From positions 496,001 to 560,000 of the forward strand of contig CAJIZY010000009.1 in the NCBI GenBank assembly GCA_905181965.1: a stretch of DNA of 64,000 nucleotides, written 5' to 3'. Made by a program: the position numbers and the translations under genes. Positions 17,773 to 27,201 of this stretch are shown in pieces. The notes beneath the pieces were generated by a model. That model had not been told where the DNA came from and made no database searches. It was given only the letters and a program-made list of their open reading frames with translations. The stretch's first letter is position 1, and each line of letters starts with the position of its first letter. The stretch comes from Akkermansiaceae bacterium. GTDB lineage: Bacteria; Verrucomicrobiota; Verrucomicrobiia; Verrucomicrobiales; Akkermansiaceae.

Positions 17773-20173
17773 TCACTTCTTACCCTCGGTTCCGTTGCCG
17801 CTTGGAACCGTTTTCTCTGAGACCGGGATATTTGGACTTAAAGATTTCTCTTCAACCTCCTTCGTTTTTGTCTCATCCGGAGATGGGAGCATGCTACGAC
17901 GCGGTGGCAAGAAACCTTCAGCTTCGCGAGTGTTCTTGCTGATGCCACTATAGTCCGAGCGGAACGAATCAATTTCATCCTGACCGACCATAATTCGAGG
18001 CTGAATCATAATGATCAATTCTGATTCGTTACTAGTGACATCATTACTGCCAAAGATACGGCCGATGCCGGGAATCCGGCTCAGAATCGGAATTCCGCCA
18101 CTAGCGTCTGAACTTGTTGTGGTCATAATTCCCCCAAGAATGACGGCGGAACCGTCCCTAACCGTAACTGAAGTAGAAAGCGATTCGGTGTTAATATCGG
18201 GCACTCTGAGATCACCAACCTGTCGAAGTGTTCCCACCGAATCTCTGACCAACGAAATTTCGAGGGTCACTTGATTATCGGAGTTGATGAGAGGTTGAAT
18301 CTCCAGCTCTAACTGCACATCTCGGTACTCAACATTAGTATTAATACCGCCTTGGTTGTTACCCCCAGTGAACGTACTAGAAGGAATAGCGATTCGCTGA
18401 CCAGAAGTCAGCAGAGCTACCCGGTTATTTCGGGTCGTAAGGACCGTGCGTTCCAAAGTCTGGAACTTGGTTTCAGTTTCGAGAGCATTCACAAAAACTC
18501 CAAAATCGTCACCAAGAAGCCCGTATAGAGAGACACCGTTACCAGAAGCACCATTCGCGCTCAAGACAGCACCAAGATCGCCAAGGGTCGTAGGATCAAT
18601 GATTGAAGGAACCCCTCCAAAACTCGCAGAACCCGCGGCGGAAAAGTCTGATCCGGTATTTTTGAGAGCTTGAGCTAAGTCGATTCCAAAATTCAAACCA
18701 TCTCCGATGCCATAACTACCAACCACAGCTGAGAGAGCGACTTGTTGAGCTTCCGAATCTAGATCCGTTATGAGATCACGGATAAGTTCAATATGGTGCG
18801 GAGGACCATTTACAATGATCGTATTCGCGACATTGTCTGCGACGAGCAAAGTGCGTCCTCCTACAAGCCGAGACTCCGGCTCGGTCGGGATCGTCTGTTC
18901 GTTGAATACTGGTTCTTGCTCCATTAGCCCCACCTTGTCCACCCTGTTGGCCGGTCGTCCGGTTTGTGGTGCTATTACGACTACTGAGGTTGTTACGATT
19001 TGTACTATTTTGGTTTGTAGCCGCGCGGCCTCCACCTTGACCCGACGCTCCGTCGCCGAGAGTAGCAGTGATACCATTCTCCGCGATATTGAGGAATTCA
19101 GAGACCCGGAGATAGCGGAGCCTGAAAGTCTGACGAGTATTACCACTACTGGGCTGGTCGAAACTATGGATCATAGCCTCAGCGCCCACCAAATCGGCCG
19201 GACGACCAAAGAGTAAGATCCGGCTTGTCCGGCGAACCCCGATGATGCGGATCGGAATTTCTTCGCCCGCCGTAGATGCTCCGGCGGCGACAGGAGTCGG
19301 TGGCGCGGAAGTAGAGCGAGTTGTCCTTGTTGTCTGGCGGTTGCCACCCTGTTCGTTGTAGATCTCGTTCATGCGCTCGGCAATCTCATCGACATCACCG
19401 TAAACAACCTCGACCCACTTTTCGCCAACCGAAGTTGGCACATCAATCGCTTTCTGAATCTTAATCATCTGCCGAATGAGGGAAGCATTCTCCGTGATAA
19501 TCAACGAAGAGGCATTCGGGACTGCTGCAATTGTTCCGGAAGCACTCAACTGCCCCAAGGAAGACTGAAGAACTTTCACAGCTTCCTCTGGTTTGAGGTA
19601 TTTGAAAACCATCTGAAACATCACAAGCTGGTCATCAACCGGGAGCTTGAATTCGTCATCGTAGAAATCTTTTGGCACCTGATTCGGACTCGTAATCGGT
19701 CCTGAAGGCACTAAGCGAACGATATCAGGCTCTTCAGGAATCGGAATCATAGCTAACCCTTCTGCAAGCAAAGTCAGTTGGAGAAACCTTGCCGCTTCCT
19801 TATTAGTCAAAGGGCCTCGCATCGTGAAAGAAACCTCACTTTGGGCGACATTATTAGTCATAATGACGCGCTTCCCGCTAAAATCCTCGTAAAGTTGAGC
19901 TGCCTTAAGCGCTAGAATGTTAGCCTCGTTGATCGAATCATTAGCAGTAACAATGATCTGATTAGGATCAACTCTCCGACCTTTGATCGGTGCAATTGCA
20001 GGCGTTTCACTAGGCTGGACCTCCGTGACAGCTGGAACGGGCTCAGGAACAGAAGGAGGCGTCGTGGCCTCCTCGCCCGGAGTAGCAGGAACAGGAACAG
20101 GGGGGACGGGCGCAGGGGGTTCTTGAGCTAGAAGTAGAGGTTGTCCGAGAAGAAGAGATAAAGCAACTTCCAT
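17773..20173 (-). pseudogene. gspD: Type II secretion secretin GspD, one frameshift in a low-complexity linker
   Basis: Forms the outer-membrane channel of the type II secretion system. The upstream frame (20173 to about 18900) has a signal peptide, a Pro-rich stretch and N-domains, including the N0/N1-like region GKRVIMTNNVAQSEVSF. The downstream frame (to 17773) holds the last N-domain (ADNVANTIIVNGPPHHIEL) and the secretin core (TSVTVRDGSAVILGGIMTT, IPILSRIPGIGRIFGS). The frames join near 18905-18940, in a Gly/Asn/Gln/Thr-rich linker. Joined length is about 795 residues. The rest of the operon is intact, so a sequencing error or a slippage mutation in the linker are both plausible. It is last in the operon and followed by a terminator. 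Confidence 0.88.
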
Positions 20174-20212
20174 AATTAAAGTGGACTGGATAAAATGGAT
20201 TCGAGTGACTGA

Positions 20213-20851
20213 TTACTTTTTGGGAACGTAGCGAACTCTTGGTTTTGAGGTAGAACCGGAAGACTTGGTCGAACTTGAGGACGTAGATGGCAGGGGCACG
20301 CGGCTACCAGTTGAGGGACGACCTCTTTTATCGGACTTCGAGCTGCTGCTTGTTGAAGGTTTACCCGGAATCGGGGGTCGGTTCGTCTTACTAGGAGGTG
20401 TCTTACTGTTTGCCTGGGGCTTCGCCTTGTTCGTTGTCGGCCCGGCTACCTTTTTTAGAACGAGAAACTTCGGATCAAACCGAACCTCCCCGGTCTCTTT
20501 CCCTTTCTTGAGAGTAACGACAGTCTCTTCGATAAAGTTGCGGAACTGCTTCACCTCTTTGATCGCAAAACCCATCTCTGTCGCTTCCGGACTTGGGATT
20601 CGAATCCGCGTGCGATCCTTAATGTTCATCACCTCAACCTCTGTTTTCCCAACATACTTACTGACGGCAACGAGAATCCAATCTGGAAGATTTTCTGGCT
20701 CCGGATCATTTGTGATCACTTCTGGAGGGTCAGTGAGCGCTGAATTGAGATAGAGATCCTTGTAGCGCTCCGGACGATGAGAGGTGGGAGGAGCAGCAAA
20801 GGCCACGCCACCCGCTAAGATCATCAATAGAAAAAATGGAGTAAATTTCAT
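20213..20851 (-). CDS. Exported protein of the type II secretion operon, possible GspC/PilP-like role
   Basis: 212 residues with a clear signal peptide (MKFTPFFLLMILAGGVAFAA). The middle (about 45-135) is a small beta-rich region (DWILVAVSKYVGKTEVEV, RTRIRIP). The last 75 residues are Ser, Pro, Lys and Thr rich and likely disordered. It lies between gspM and gspD, where many systems place the inner-membrane-to-secretin connector (GspC homology region, or PilP in type IV pili). That role is inferred from position; I see no clear family motif and there is no membrane helix beyond the signal. Confidence 0.55.
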   Translation of the reverse strand: MKFTPFFLLMILAGGVAFAAPPTSHRPERYKDLYLNSALTDPPEVITNDPEPENLPDWILVAVSKYVGKTEVEVMNIKDRTRIRIPSPEATEMGFAIKEVKQFRNFIEETVVTLKKGKETGEVRFDPKFLVLKKVAGPTTNKAKPQANSKTPPSKTNRPPIPGKPSTSSSSKSDKRGRPSTGSRVPLPSTSSSSTKSSGSTSKPRVRYVPKK

Positions 20852-20872
20852 AATTCGATAGGGGGCTAAGAT

Positions 20873-21406
20873 TTATTCTTCTTCGAGGGTCGGAAGGATC
20901 CACTTTTCGATTTCAATTTCGACCTCGATCCGAGTGAGATCATTGTTTTGAGGCTTCACCTCCATTTTTGTAACGACCTGTCGTTGGTTCGTTTGGTGGA
21001 TAGTGGTAAGCCAGGAAAGAACATCTCGCTCCATGCCTGTCACTTTGAAGAGGACCTTGACCCGGTCGAAGTGTTCACCAGGCTGATACGTGATGATACG
21101 GGAATCACGAATTTCAAGGCGTCGCGCGGTAGCCTGCTTGCGAAGGAGAGCTTGAAGCTTCGACTGAGCCTCGAGTGGGGTCGTTCGCATATTACCACTC
21201 CGCTCGAGCCAAGCCATCTCAGGCTCGTATTTATCGCTCAGCGATAGAGTCATCTCGGCGGCCTCCAATTTACTCTCGGAAGTCATCTTGGATCGATCAG
21301 CCTTCTGCACTTCTGGAAGATACAACATGTTGAACCCAATGAAGTTCAAGATGAGGAAGAATGTGACCCCCAAGACAAGGAGGAGTTTTTTTTCGCGTTC
21401 GGACAT
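20873..21406 (-). CDS. gspM: Type II secretion protein GspM (PilO-like)
   Basis: 177 residues: a short cytoplasmic start (MSEREKKLLL), one membrane helix (about 8-30), a coiled segment, then a ferredoxin-like periplasmic domain. This is the layout of GspM/PilO, which stabilises GspL on the inner membrane. The family diverges strongly in sequence, so the call leans on topology and on the gene order after gspL (9 bp away). Confidence 0.75.
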   Translation of the reverse strand: MSEREKKLLLVLGVTFFLILNFIGFNMLYLPEVQKADRSKMTSESKLEAAEMTLSLSDKYEPEMAWLERSGNMRTTPLEAQSKLQALLRKQATARRLEIRDSRIITYQPGEHFDRVKVLFKVTGMERDVLSWLTTIHQTNQRQVVTKMEVKPQNNDLTRIEVEIEIEKWILPTLEEE

Positions 21407-21415
21407 ATTGGCGAT

Positions 21416-22717
21416 CTATTCGGTGGCGTTGCCTACAAAGGTAAAAGTCAACTTACCACTTCTTTTGTCTATGGTTTCCGGCTGAATTGCCCATTCAAAA
21501 TCATCAAGATCTGAACTTTGTCGCAGATTCCCGGCGTATTTTGGAATTTGTTGCTGGTTTTCTTGGTCTGCGAACCCTTCCAGAACAATTTCGCGAGCGA
21601 CTCTGAGTTCATCCTCAATCTCCCTAAACTGATTGAGGAACGTCAGTTTTTTAAAGCGAATATAACGATCCTCCTTGGTGTTTGGGAGTGCGCGATAACT
21701 GGAAAGGAAAAGTTCAAGCGGATGGAAATCGGTCTCGACCACTGGGCGAAGCTCGGCCCATTTGGAACGATGCCTGTCAAGAAGACTAGCTTCCGCGCTG
21801 ACGGCATCGGCATTCATTTTGACTTTTGCCGCGACCATTTTTGTATCTTTAAGATCAAAGAACAGGTAAGCGACCACCCCGAGATAAACAATCGCCAGGG
21901 CCGCAATCATGATATTACGGTTTCGTTTCCCCTGAACAGCAAGACGCTCAGCCCGGACATCAGCCGGAAGAAGACGGCTTGGGGGCTCTGGCCAAGTTGG
22001 ATTGGGTCTCGGTGAGGAACTCGCGGGAATCCCGAGACCTCGCGATAGCGCCTCCAGCTCTTCGGGCCGGGCATCGGAGGCAGATCCATGAGACCAGACT
22101 ATAATCCCCTCAGGGATATCTGTGAGCAGCCCTTGGAGTCTCAACTGAGTGAGAGCAAGACCAATCTCGTTACCTGCCCGGAGGTCGAGCCGCTCTCCTG
22201 AGAGGCATTGAAAATAAAGAGCTCCCCCTGGTTTCCCAACCCCAAAGACCCAGCGGCCTAATTCAGACCACACCACCACTCGCCCCTCGGGCAGGGGTAG
22301 GCAACGGGGCGAAATATCAAATTGATCCGGACTTTTCCGCGGAAGCTTGCCTTCGGAAGGAGGGTTCATGACAACCGCGGTCAGGTGAGTCTCCTCTGAG
22401 GTTGTCGCATAAACGAAGTGATCCGTAAGCTGGCCACCATCAAGAGCAGGACGGTTTCCACTTTTTTCAAGCTGCATTGAAGCAAGATCGCCCAGCAGTG
22501 AAAGGTCATCGGTCTGCGCGCGAAAAGGCACAGCAAAGACCTCACGAACTGGAACGGCCATTGCGACCGGTCCGGAAGGGATCCCGGTGACGTCAAGCGC
22601 AAGCATATGATCAGTAGAGGAATGCTGCTGGTATCCGCTCATCGCGGACCCTGTCCAAATTTCCCAGCCGTCAGCGCCGGGAATCATTAAATTAAGGTCT
22701 CCTTTTTTGGCACTCAT
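21416..22717 (-). CDS. gspL: Type II secretion protein GspL (PilM/PilN-like)
   Basis: 433 residues. A long cytoplasmic actin-like region (1-260) is followed by one membrane helix (about 266-288, IMIAALAIVYLGVVAYLFF) and a periplasmic domain. This matches GspL, which anchors the GspE ATPase to the membrane. Its ATG overlaps the gspK stop by 4 bp. GspE itself is not in the window. Confidence 0.75.
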   Translation of the reverse strand: MSAKKGDLNLMIPGADGWEIWTGSAMSGYQQHSSTDHMLALDVTGIPSGPVAMAVPVREVFAVPFRAQTDDLSLLGDLASMQLEKSGNRPALDGGQLTDHFVYATTSEETHLTAVVMNPPSEGKLPRKSPDQFDISPRCLPLPEGRVVVWSELGRWVFGVGKPGGALYFQCLSGERLDLRAGNEIGLALTQLRLQGLLTDIPEGIIVWSHGSASDARPEELEALSRGLGIPASSSPRPNPTWPEPPSRLLPADVRAERLAVQGKRNRNIMIAALAIVYLGVVAYLFFDLKDTKMVAAKVKMNADAVSAEASLLDRHRSKWAELRPVVETDFHPLELFLSSYRALPNTKEDRYIRFKKLTFLNQFREIEDELRVAREIVLEGFADQENQQQIPKYAGNLRQSSDLDDFEWAIQPETIDKRSGKLTFTFVGNATE

Positions 22718-23643
22718 TGAATAGCAATTTCCTTTCGGTCAAGAATAGTGGGGTTTTGTGATCGGTTATTGATGATGAGGACGAGCTTACGCCGAACTGA
22801 ACCTGCATAGCCAACGCTTTCGATTCTCGTCACCTGGTCATTCGCATTGAGCCGCGCTTGAATCACTCCCGTTTGGTCATCAATACCCAGATTTGCGAGA
22901 GCCGAAGGGACGTCAATAGCCTGATCATCCTCGGTGTTACGAATGCCATCAGCTCCGTCGACGATCTCAACTAGGCTCACCGCTGCCTCGATATTAGTCT
23001 CGGTCGCGACAGCGATATATTCGGCCGGCGCCTCATTGACGTCGAGTCCGCCGCTGCTCCACACCGTAAACCAGTCCCGCCAGTTTGGGTTAGCAGCCTC
23101 CACAAGGGGCATCCCACGAACCAAGCGCATTTCCTCGAGAGCGTAAAAAGGACGATTGAACGGTTGCTCGAACAACCCTTGGCCCTCGTAGAAATCGCGT
23201 TCCGCACCATTAAGCTCAAGATCGTCATCGGTATCGATCCAATCGATGAGAGCATCCGCAATCTCGCTGGCGGTATCGAAGTCGATCCCCCACTCTGCAA
23301 AAATGAGGCGAATGAGAGCCTTATCCTCTGAAAAGAGGATGAAATTGATGTTAAAGCGACCACCCTCCGAGAGAATTTGGGCGTTGAAACCCGCTCCATT
23401 TTCAAAAGATTGACTGAGTAAGTTTGTGTCCCATTCCTCAACCGAAGGATTAGCGGCAACATTGATTCCCATCTCCGCATACTGCCGGGCCTCGATACCA
23501 TTGATCTGGGATGAGGCGACCTCTGACTGATAGCGACTAATTTTGACGGTCGCCACCAGAGCAAGACCCATCACCGCGATGATCCAGAAAACCGCAATTA
23601 AAGTGGCTCCGCGCTCTAGATTATGATATTTAAAAACCTTCAT
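22714..23643 (-). CDS. gspK: Type II secretion minor pseudopilin GspK
   Basis: 309 residues. Prepilin-like start (NLERGATLIAVFWIIAVMGL) with cleavage expected after the glycine of ERG. GspK typically lacks the +5 Glu of other pseudopilins, and here that position is a hydrophobic residue. The large extra domain between the strands (about 100-220, including ALIDWIDTDDDLELNGAE) is typical of GspK, which caps the pseudopilus tip with GspI and GspJ. Start overlaps the gspJ stop (TAATG). Confidence 0.85.
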   Translation of the reverse strand: MKVFKYHNLERGATLIAVFWIIAVMGLALVATVKISRYQSEVASSQINGIEARQYAEMGINVAANPSVEEWDTNLLSQSFENGAGFNAQILSEGGRFNINFILFSEDKALIRLIFAEWGIDFDTASEIADALIDWIDTDDDLELNGAERDFYEGQGLFEQPFNRPFYALEEMRLVRGMPLVEAANPNWRDWFTVWSSGGLDVNEAPAEYIAVATETNIEAAVSLVEIVDGADGIRNTEDDQAIDVPSALANLGIDDQTGVIQARLNANDQVTRIESVGYAGSVRRKLVLIINNRSQNPTILDRKEIAIQ

Positions 23644-24533
23644 TAGCGACTGATTCTCGGAGTCGAGCCCGATGTCGGGCCTCCTCCCGTTGAGGGTCTT
23701 TGGGTTCCGCCACTTCCTCCAGCGGGACGCGATCCGGTCCCAGGTGGGCGATCCCCCCCCGGTCTTGCTCCGCCTCCGCCCGGAACACTTCCGGGCTGTC
23801 CGCCGGCTCCGCCGCTATTTGAACGAGCACTGCGGGCACTGTTTTGTAAGGCACTCATGTTCGTCCTCGGATTTGATTTCTTGGGGATCCAAAAAAGCCG
23901 CTTCACCCGACGATCACCATTTTCGAAAATAATAGTCAACTCAACGTAGGATGGCCTTTGGTTTGGAGCATCCCATTCATAAGGCCACTCATCGCGCTCA
24001 GTGTTGTCATAATTACGGACATCCAAAACCGTCCACTCGAAAAGCCTCACATCACGCAAAAGAGTGACTGTCGCAATTGGATCAATTCCGCGTTCCGCAG
24101 GTCCTTCATCACTATCCAGAATTTGGACATCATAATACTCCAGGACAACATCAAGGCCGTCAGTAACGGTAGGAATGGTAATCAACCGCGTAGCTTGAGC
24201 CGCGATAGGAATCCCGCCCCAGTTAAATGAAACGGGCGTATTTTGAAAAGTCAGCTCGGAAGTATATGGCTCAGAATTACTGGTGTTTCTGAGATTAAAA
24301 ATAGCATCCCCCGGCAGGCTATCGAAGTGATTTCTTAGGAAAGAGAAAAATGCATCCCGTTCGATCTCTTCGTTCTGGATATCGACCATTTTGGAATTTG
24401 CGCGAACCGAACCATCCGCAATCTTAAAAATAGAAGTAAGAACAAATCCCGCTATGGCAATTGCAATCACGAGCTCGAAAAGGGAAAAGCCCTTCGCGCT
24501 GCGTGCAGGTAGCTGACGGAATTCCACTTTCAT
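23643..24533 (-). CDS. gspJ: Type II secretion minor pseudopilin GspJ with Gly/Pro-rich tail
   Basis: 296 residues from ATG 24533, which overlaps the gspI stop. The prepilin motif KGFSLFELVIAIAIAG shows G/F cleavage with Glu at +5, then a hydrophobic helix. The core to about residue 215 fits GspJ. The last 60-80 residues are Gly, Pro, Arg and Ser rich (GGAGGQPGSVPGGGGARP), unusual for this family and probably disordered. Confidence 0.82.
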   Translation of the reverse strand: MKVEFRQLPARSAKGFSLFELVIAIAIAGFVLTSIFKIADGSVRANSKMVDIQNEEIERDAFFSFLRNHFDSLPGDAIFNLRNTSNSEPYTSELTFQNTPVSFNWGGIPIAAQATRLITIPTVTDGLDVVLEYYDVQILDSDEGPAERGIDPIATVTLLRDVRLFEWTVLDVRNYDNTERDEWPYEWDAPNQRPSYVELTIIFENGDRRVKRLFWIPKKSNPRTNMSALQNSARSARSNSGGAGGQPGSVPGGGGARPGGDRPPGTGSRPAGGSGGTQRPSTGGGPTSGSTPRISR

Positions 24534-24943
24534 CAGCGATAAAGGGGAAGGTAGCGCCAACCACGAACAACTCGTTCCTGATCTTGGCCGTCTTGCTCAA
24601 ATCGTGCGATCACCGTGACCTGCCACATGTTCTGAAGGAAATTACCATCAATCGTCTCCATTTCCTCAAGTGGAACAACGATCGTCTCAAGATCAAGATC
24701 GCGCTCTTCGATATAAACTTCAGTGCTCCCTTCCTCGAGTCGCTGCAAATAAAGCGCCTCGTTGAGAGCACTGTCCATGATCTGGGTGATAACCTGCTTT
24801 TCTTTCACATAGGCTGTCGTTCGCCAGAGAGTTGCAAGTGCTTTGGAGTAAGAAGTCGCGACAATCGTGAAGATTCCAAGAGCAAGAATCACCTCGGCCA
24901 TCATGAATCCGTTTTCCCGACCTCTGGAGGACAATACCTTCAT
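24533..24943 (-). CDS. gspI: Type II secretion minor pseudopilin GspI
   Basis: 136 residues. The prepilin motif is NGFMMAEVILALGIFTI (Gly-Phe cleavage, Glu at +5). The short single-domain length and its place between gspH and gspJ fit GspI. The ATG at 24943 overlaps the gspH stop (TGATG); an in-frame GTG lies one codon upstream. It would join GspJ and GspK at the pseudopilus tip. Confidence 0.82.
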   Translation of the reverse strand: MKVLSSRGRENGFMMAEVILALGIFTIVATSYSKALATLWRTTAYVKEKQVITQIMDSALNEALYLQRLEEGSTEVYIEERDLDLETIVVPLEEMETIDGNFLQNMWQVTVIARFEQDGQDQERVVRGWRYLPLYR

Positions 24944-25530
24944 CACTGATTTCCGATGGCCATCTCAAAATCAGTGGCCTTCGCTGTAAGGGGGTGAAAT
25001 TCTCGGGATAAATAGGCGTCTCCTTCTTCGCTTACCAATTCGATAGCAAGGGGCTCGCTAGGACTATTCGGCTGATGAATCCACGTCTCGACCACATTGT
25101 CGCTGACGACCTGAAAATCGTTGCTATTCCAGCGACGAACCGCCATCCGGTATTTTGGATCAATCTTGTAAACCACCGGCCACGGCATGCTGTCGAGAGA
25201 TCTTAGAGCCGACCGTTCCCCAACCTGCTCCAGAGGCTCGGGGACAAGCTCATCCTCCGGGCGAGCCATCGGCATTAAACGAGCCTCACCCTCACTCAGT
25301 TCAATCACAAAAGGCTGTTGGTAACTATGGGACATCGCCCGGGCTCGGAGCGCTAAGTTCTCGATTCCCGAATGAGCCTCCCGAATATCCTTTTCGATAT
25401 TCGGGATGGAAATCATAAAAGCAGCAGCGCCGAACACAATGCTCGTGATCGCCATCACCACGATCAATTCCAAGAGCGAAAAGCCACAATGGCTCCTGCC
25501 CGGATAGATCGTTCTGGACGACGATATCAT
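24943..25530 (-). CDS. gspH: Type II secretion minor pseudopilin GspH
   Basis: 195 residues. Prepilin motif CGFSLLELIVVMAITSIVFG with the +5 Glu, then about 150 residues of globular domain. Length and position after gspG fit GspH, which links the tip complex to the GspG shaft. A general pseudopilin is the alternative, because minor pseudopilins are hard to separate by sequence. Confidence 0.8.
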   Translation of the reverse strand: MISSSRTIYPGRSHCGFSLLELIVVMAITSIVFGAAAFMISIPNIEKDIREAHSGIENLALRARAMSHSYQQPFVIELSEGEARLMPMARPEDELVPEPLEQVGERSALRSLDSMPWPVVYKIDPKYRMAVRRWNSNDFQVVSDNVVETWIHQPNSPSEPLAIELVSEEGDAYLSREFHPLTAKATDFEMAIGNQ

Positions 25531-25553
25531 AAAAGAGGGGGAGGCTAAAAAGC

Positions 25554-26018
25554 CTAGTTTTGAGGGTCCTTTTGGCTACTCATATCGTCCTCGGAACCAA
25601 ACTGTTTGTCAGGACCAGCTGACATAATTTCAGGCCGACTTGGATCTTTGCTGCCTGGATACTCGTATTTGTATTTGGTATCCCAAGGGTCAAAAAGAGC
25701 TTCTTCGTCATCCAGAGCCTGCACCCAGTCACGAGGCCGGGGTGAACTTTGGGGCCGTTTTAAAAGAGCCTCGAGCCCCTGGCTAGTCGATGGATACTTC
25801 CCCCCGATATTTTTGTAAGCTTCTAGCGCCGACGAAAACGAAGTCATGTCTTGTCGCGAAGTACTTACGGCCGCTGAGTCCTTGATCCTCCCCATGCTGT
25901 AAATCGCCCCCCCTAGAATAAGCCCAATGATTCCCATCACAATGACCATCTCGAAGAGGCTAAATCCACGAGCCATCCGCGGGGAGATCCCTTTGTTTCC
26001 TTTTGATTGAATTTTCAT
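25554..26018 (-). CDS. gspG: Type II secretion major pseudopilin GspG
   Basis: 154 residues from ATG 26018. The prepilin motif ARGFSLFEMVIVMGIIGLIL is followed by the GspG core: ALEAYKNIGGKYPSTSQGLEAL, DPWDTKYKYEYPG and a C-terminal calcium-site region (SAGPDKQFGSEDD). It polymerises into the pseudopilus that drives secretion. An in-frame upstream start at 26132 would add 38 residues before the prepilin leader and is unlikely. First gene of the operon. Confidence 0.93.
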   Translation of the reverse strand: MKIQSKGNKGISPRMARGFSLFEMVIVMGIIGLILGGAIYSMGRIKDSAAVSTSRQDMTSFSSALEAYKNIGGKYPSTSQGLEALLKRPQSSPRPRDWVQALDDEEALFDPWDTKYKYEYPGSKDPSRPEIMSAGPDKQFGSEDDMSSQKDPQN

Positions 26019-26036
26019 GATTTGGTTGAGAAGAAC

Positions 26037-26066
26037 GTTATACTTATAAAAGCGCCGAAGGGACAA
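26037..26066 (-). promoter_or_regulatory. Possible sigma-70-type promoter of the type II secretion operon
   Basis: On the minus strand, TTGTCC (26066-26061), an 18-bp spacer and TATAAC (26042-26037), ending 18 bp before the gspG ATG. It is a fair match to -35/-10 elements, but the short leader and the general AT richness make it tentative. Confidence 0.3.
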
Positions 26067-26189
26067 AAAGTTGTCGGTTGTTTTCAGAAAAACAACTCTT
26101 CCTTCTCGGCCGATGGCGCGAACGAGTGACAAAATCGACGAAAACCGCTAAATCACAATAATTTACCACCCGAAATCTCACATTTTAGA

Positions 26190-26618
26190 TTAAAACGCGC
26201 TCTCGACTAGGTTGACATCCGGTTTTGCTCCCTCCTCGAGCACGATTTCCACTACATCATAGCGCCAAGAGATCTCGCGGCGAACATCCTGATTCTTTCC
26301 GGGGCGAACCTCTTTGCCAAGTAAACGTAGCCATTCGGTCGCTCCACGGGTGATAAGAGCCCGTTTTTCAGCATTCACGGCACGTATTGGACGGCCATAA
26401 TCGCGCCGAGTTCTCGTCTTCACTTCCGCAAAAACGAGAAGATCGAGATCATCGCCGCCCCGCAGAACCAAGTCAACCTCGCCCCCCTTTGGAGCACGAA
26501 AATTACGAAAAAGAACTTTCCAGCCAAGAGATTGCAGGTATCTCGCAGCGATTTTCTCGCCTAAAGCCCCAATTTGGTGCGGCGAAAGTTTACTCAGGCG
26601 GCAAGGACAGTTGAGCAA
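26190..26618 (-). CDS. YraN (UPF0102) family endonuclease-like protein
   Basis: About 142 residues if it starts at TTG 26618. The fold is a restriction-endonuclease-like core: GALGEKIAARYLQSLGW, the metal-binding pattern GEVDLVLR and FAEVKTR, and YDVVEIV near the end. The family is linked to Holliday-junction or replication processing, but its function is not established. Upstream in-frame starts (up to 26759) lie far inside rnhB and would add family-foreign sequence. The overlap with the end of rnhB (29 bp) suggests coupling; rnhB next to yraN is a common arrangement. Confidence 0.8.
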   Translation of the reverse strand: MLNCPCRLSKLSPHQIGALGEKIAARYLQSLGWKVLFRNFRAPKGGEVDLVLRGGDDLDLLVFAEVKTRTRRDYGRPIRAVNAEKRALITRGATEWLRLLGKEVRPGKNQDVRREISWRYDVVEIVLEEGAKPDVNLVESAF

Positions 26619-27201
26619 CCGGCTGGAACGAGCGACGGTGGATTTCGCACGGACCCAGAGTCCGGAGGGCTTCAAGGTGAACTTTAGTGCCATATCCTTT
26701 GTGCTTTTCGAATCCGTAACCGGGAAAGCGAAGGGCCGCTTTCCGCATAATACGGTCACGAGTTACTTTGGCAAAAATACTGGCGGTGGCAATCGAAAGA
26801 CTCTTTGAATCGCCCTTCACAATCCCCTCATGAGGAAAAGGGAAATTCGGAACAGGAAGGCCGTCGATCAGGCACATCCCAACTTTTACCCCTAGCCCCT
26901 TCACCGCACGTGCCATCCCCAAATGAGTCGCTCTGAGGACATTCACTTCGTCAACCTCCTTCGCCTCCACAAGACAAACCGACCATTTAATATCGGGGTT
27001 TTCGCTTAACTCATCATATAACGCCTCCCGCTTTTTTTCAGTAAGCTTCTTGGAGTCGTTAATCACAGGATGACTAAAATCGGGAGGAATAATCGCCGCC
27101 CCGACCGAAACCGGGCCTGCTAAGGGACCACGCCCAGCTTCATCCACGCCGATCACAATCCCAAAATCGGAATAACGTTTTTCAAATTCTAGGTCAGGCA
27201 T
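26590..27201 (-). CDS. rnhB: Ribonuclease HII
   Basis: 203 residues from ATG 27201 (a TTG three codons upstream is also possible). Cuts RNA in RNA-DNA hybrids and removes ribonucleotides from DNA. Catalytic region: GVDEAGRGPLAGPV supplies Asp and Glu, LIDGLPVP supplies the third Asp, and KGDSKSLSIATASIFAKV with TRDRIM is the signature stretch. Complete and normal length. Confidence 0.95.
   Translation of the reverse strand: MPDLEFEKRYSDFGIVIGVDEAGRGPLAGPVSVGAAIIPPDFSHPVINDSKKLTEKKREALYDELSENPDIKWSVCLVEAKEVDEVNVLRATHLGMARAVKGLGVKVGMCLIDGLPVPNFPFPHEGIVKGDSKSLSIATASIFAKVTRDRIMRKAALRFPGYGFEKHKGYGTKVHLEALRTLGPCEIHRRSFQPVAQLSLPPE

Noticed and set aside
17773-20173. Programmed ribosomal frameshift in gspD and other split genes
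   Set aside because: No slippery heptamer with a downstream structure is evident at the joints I examined, and the same type of break occurs in unrelated genes.
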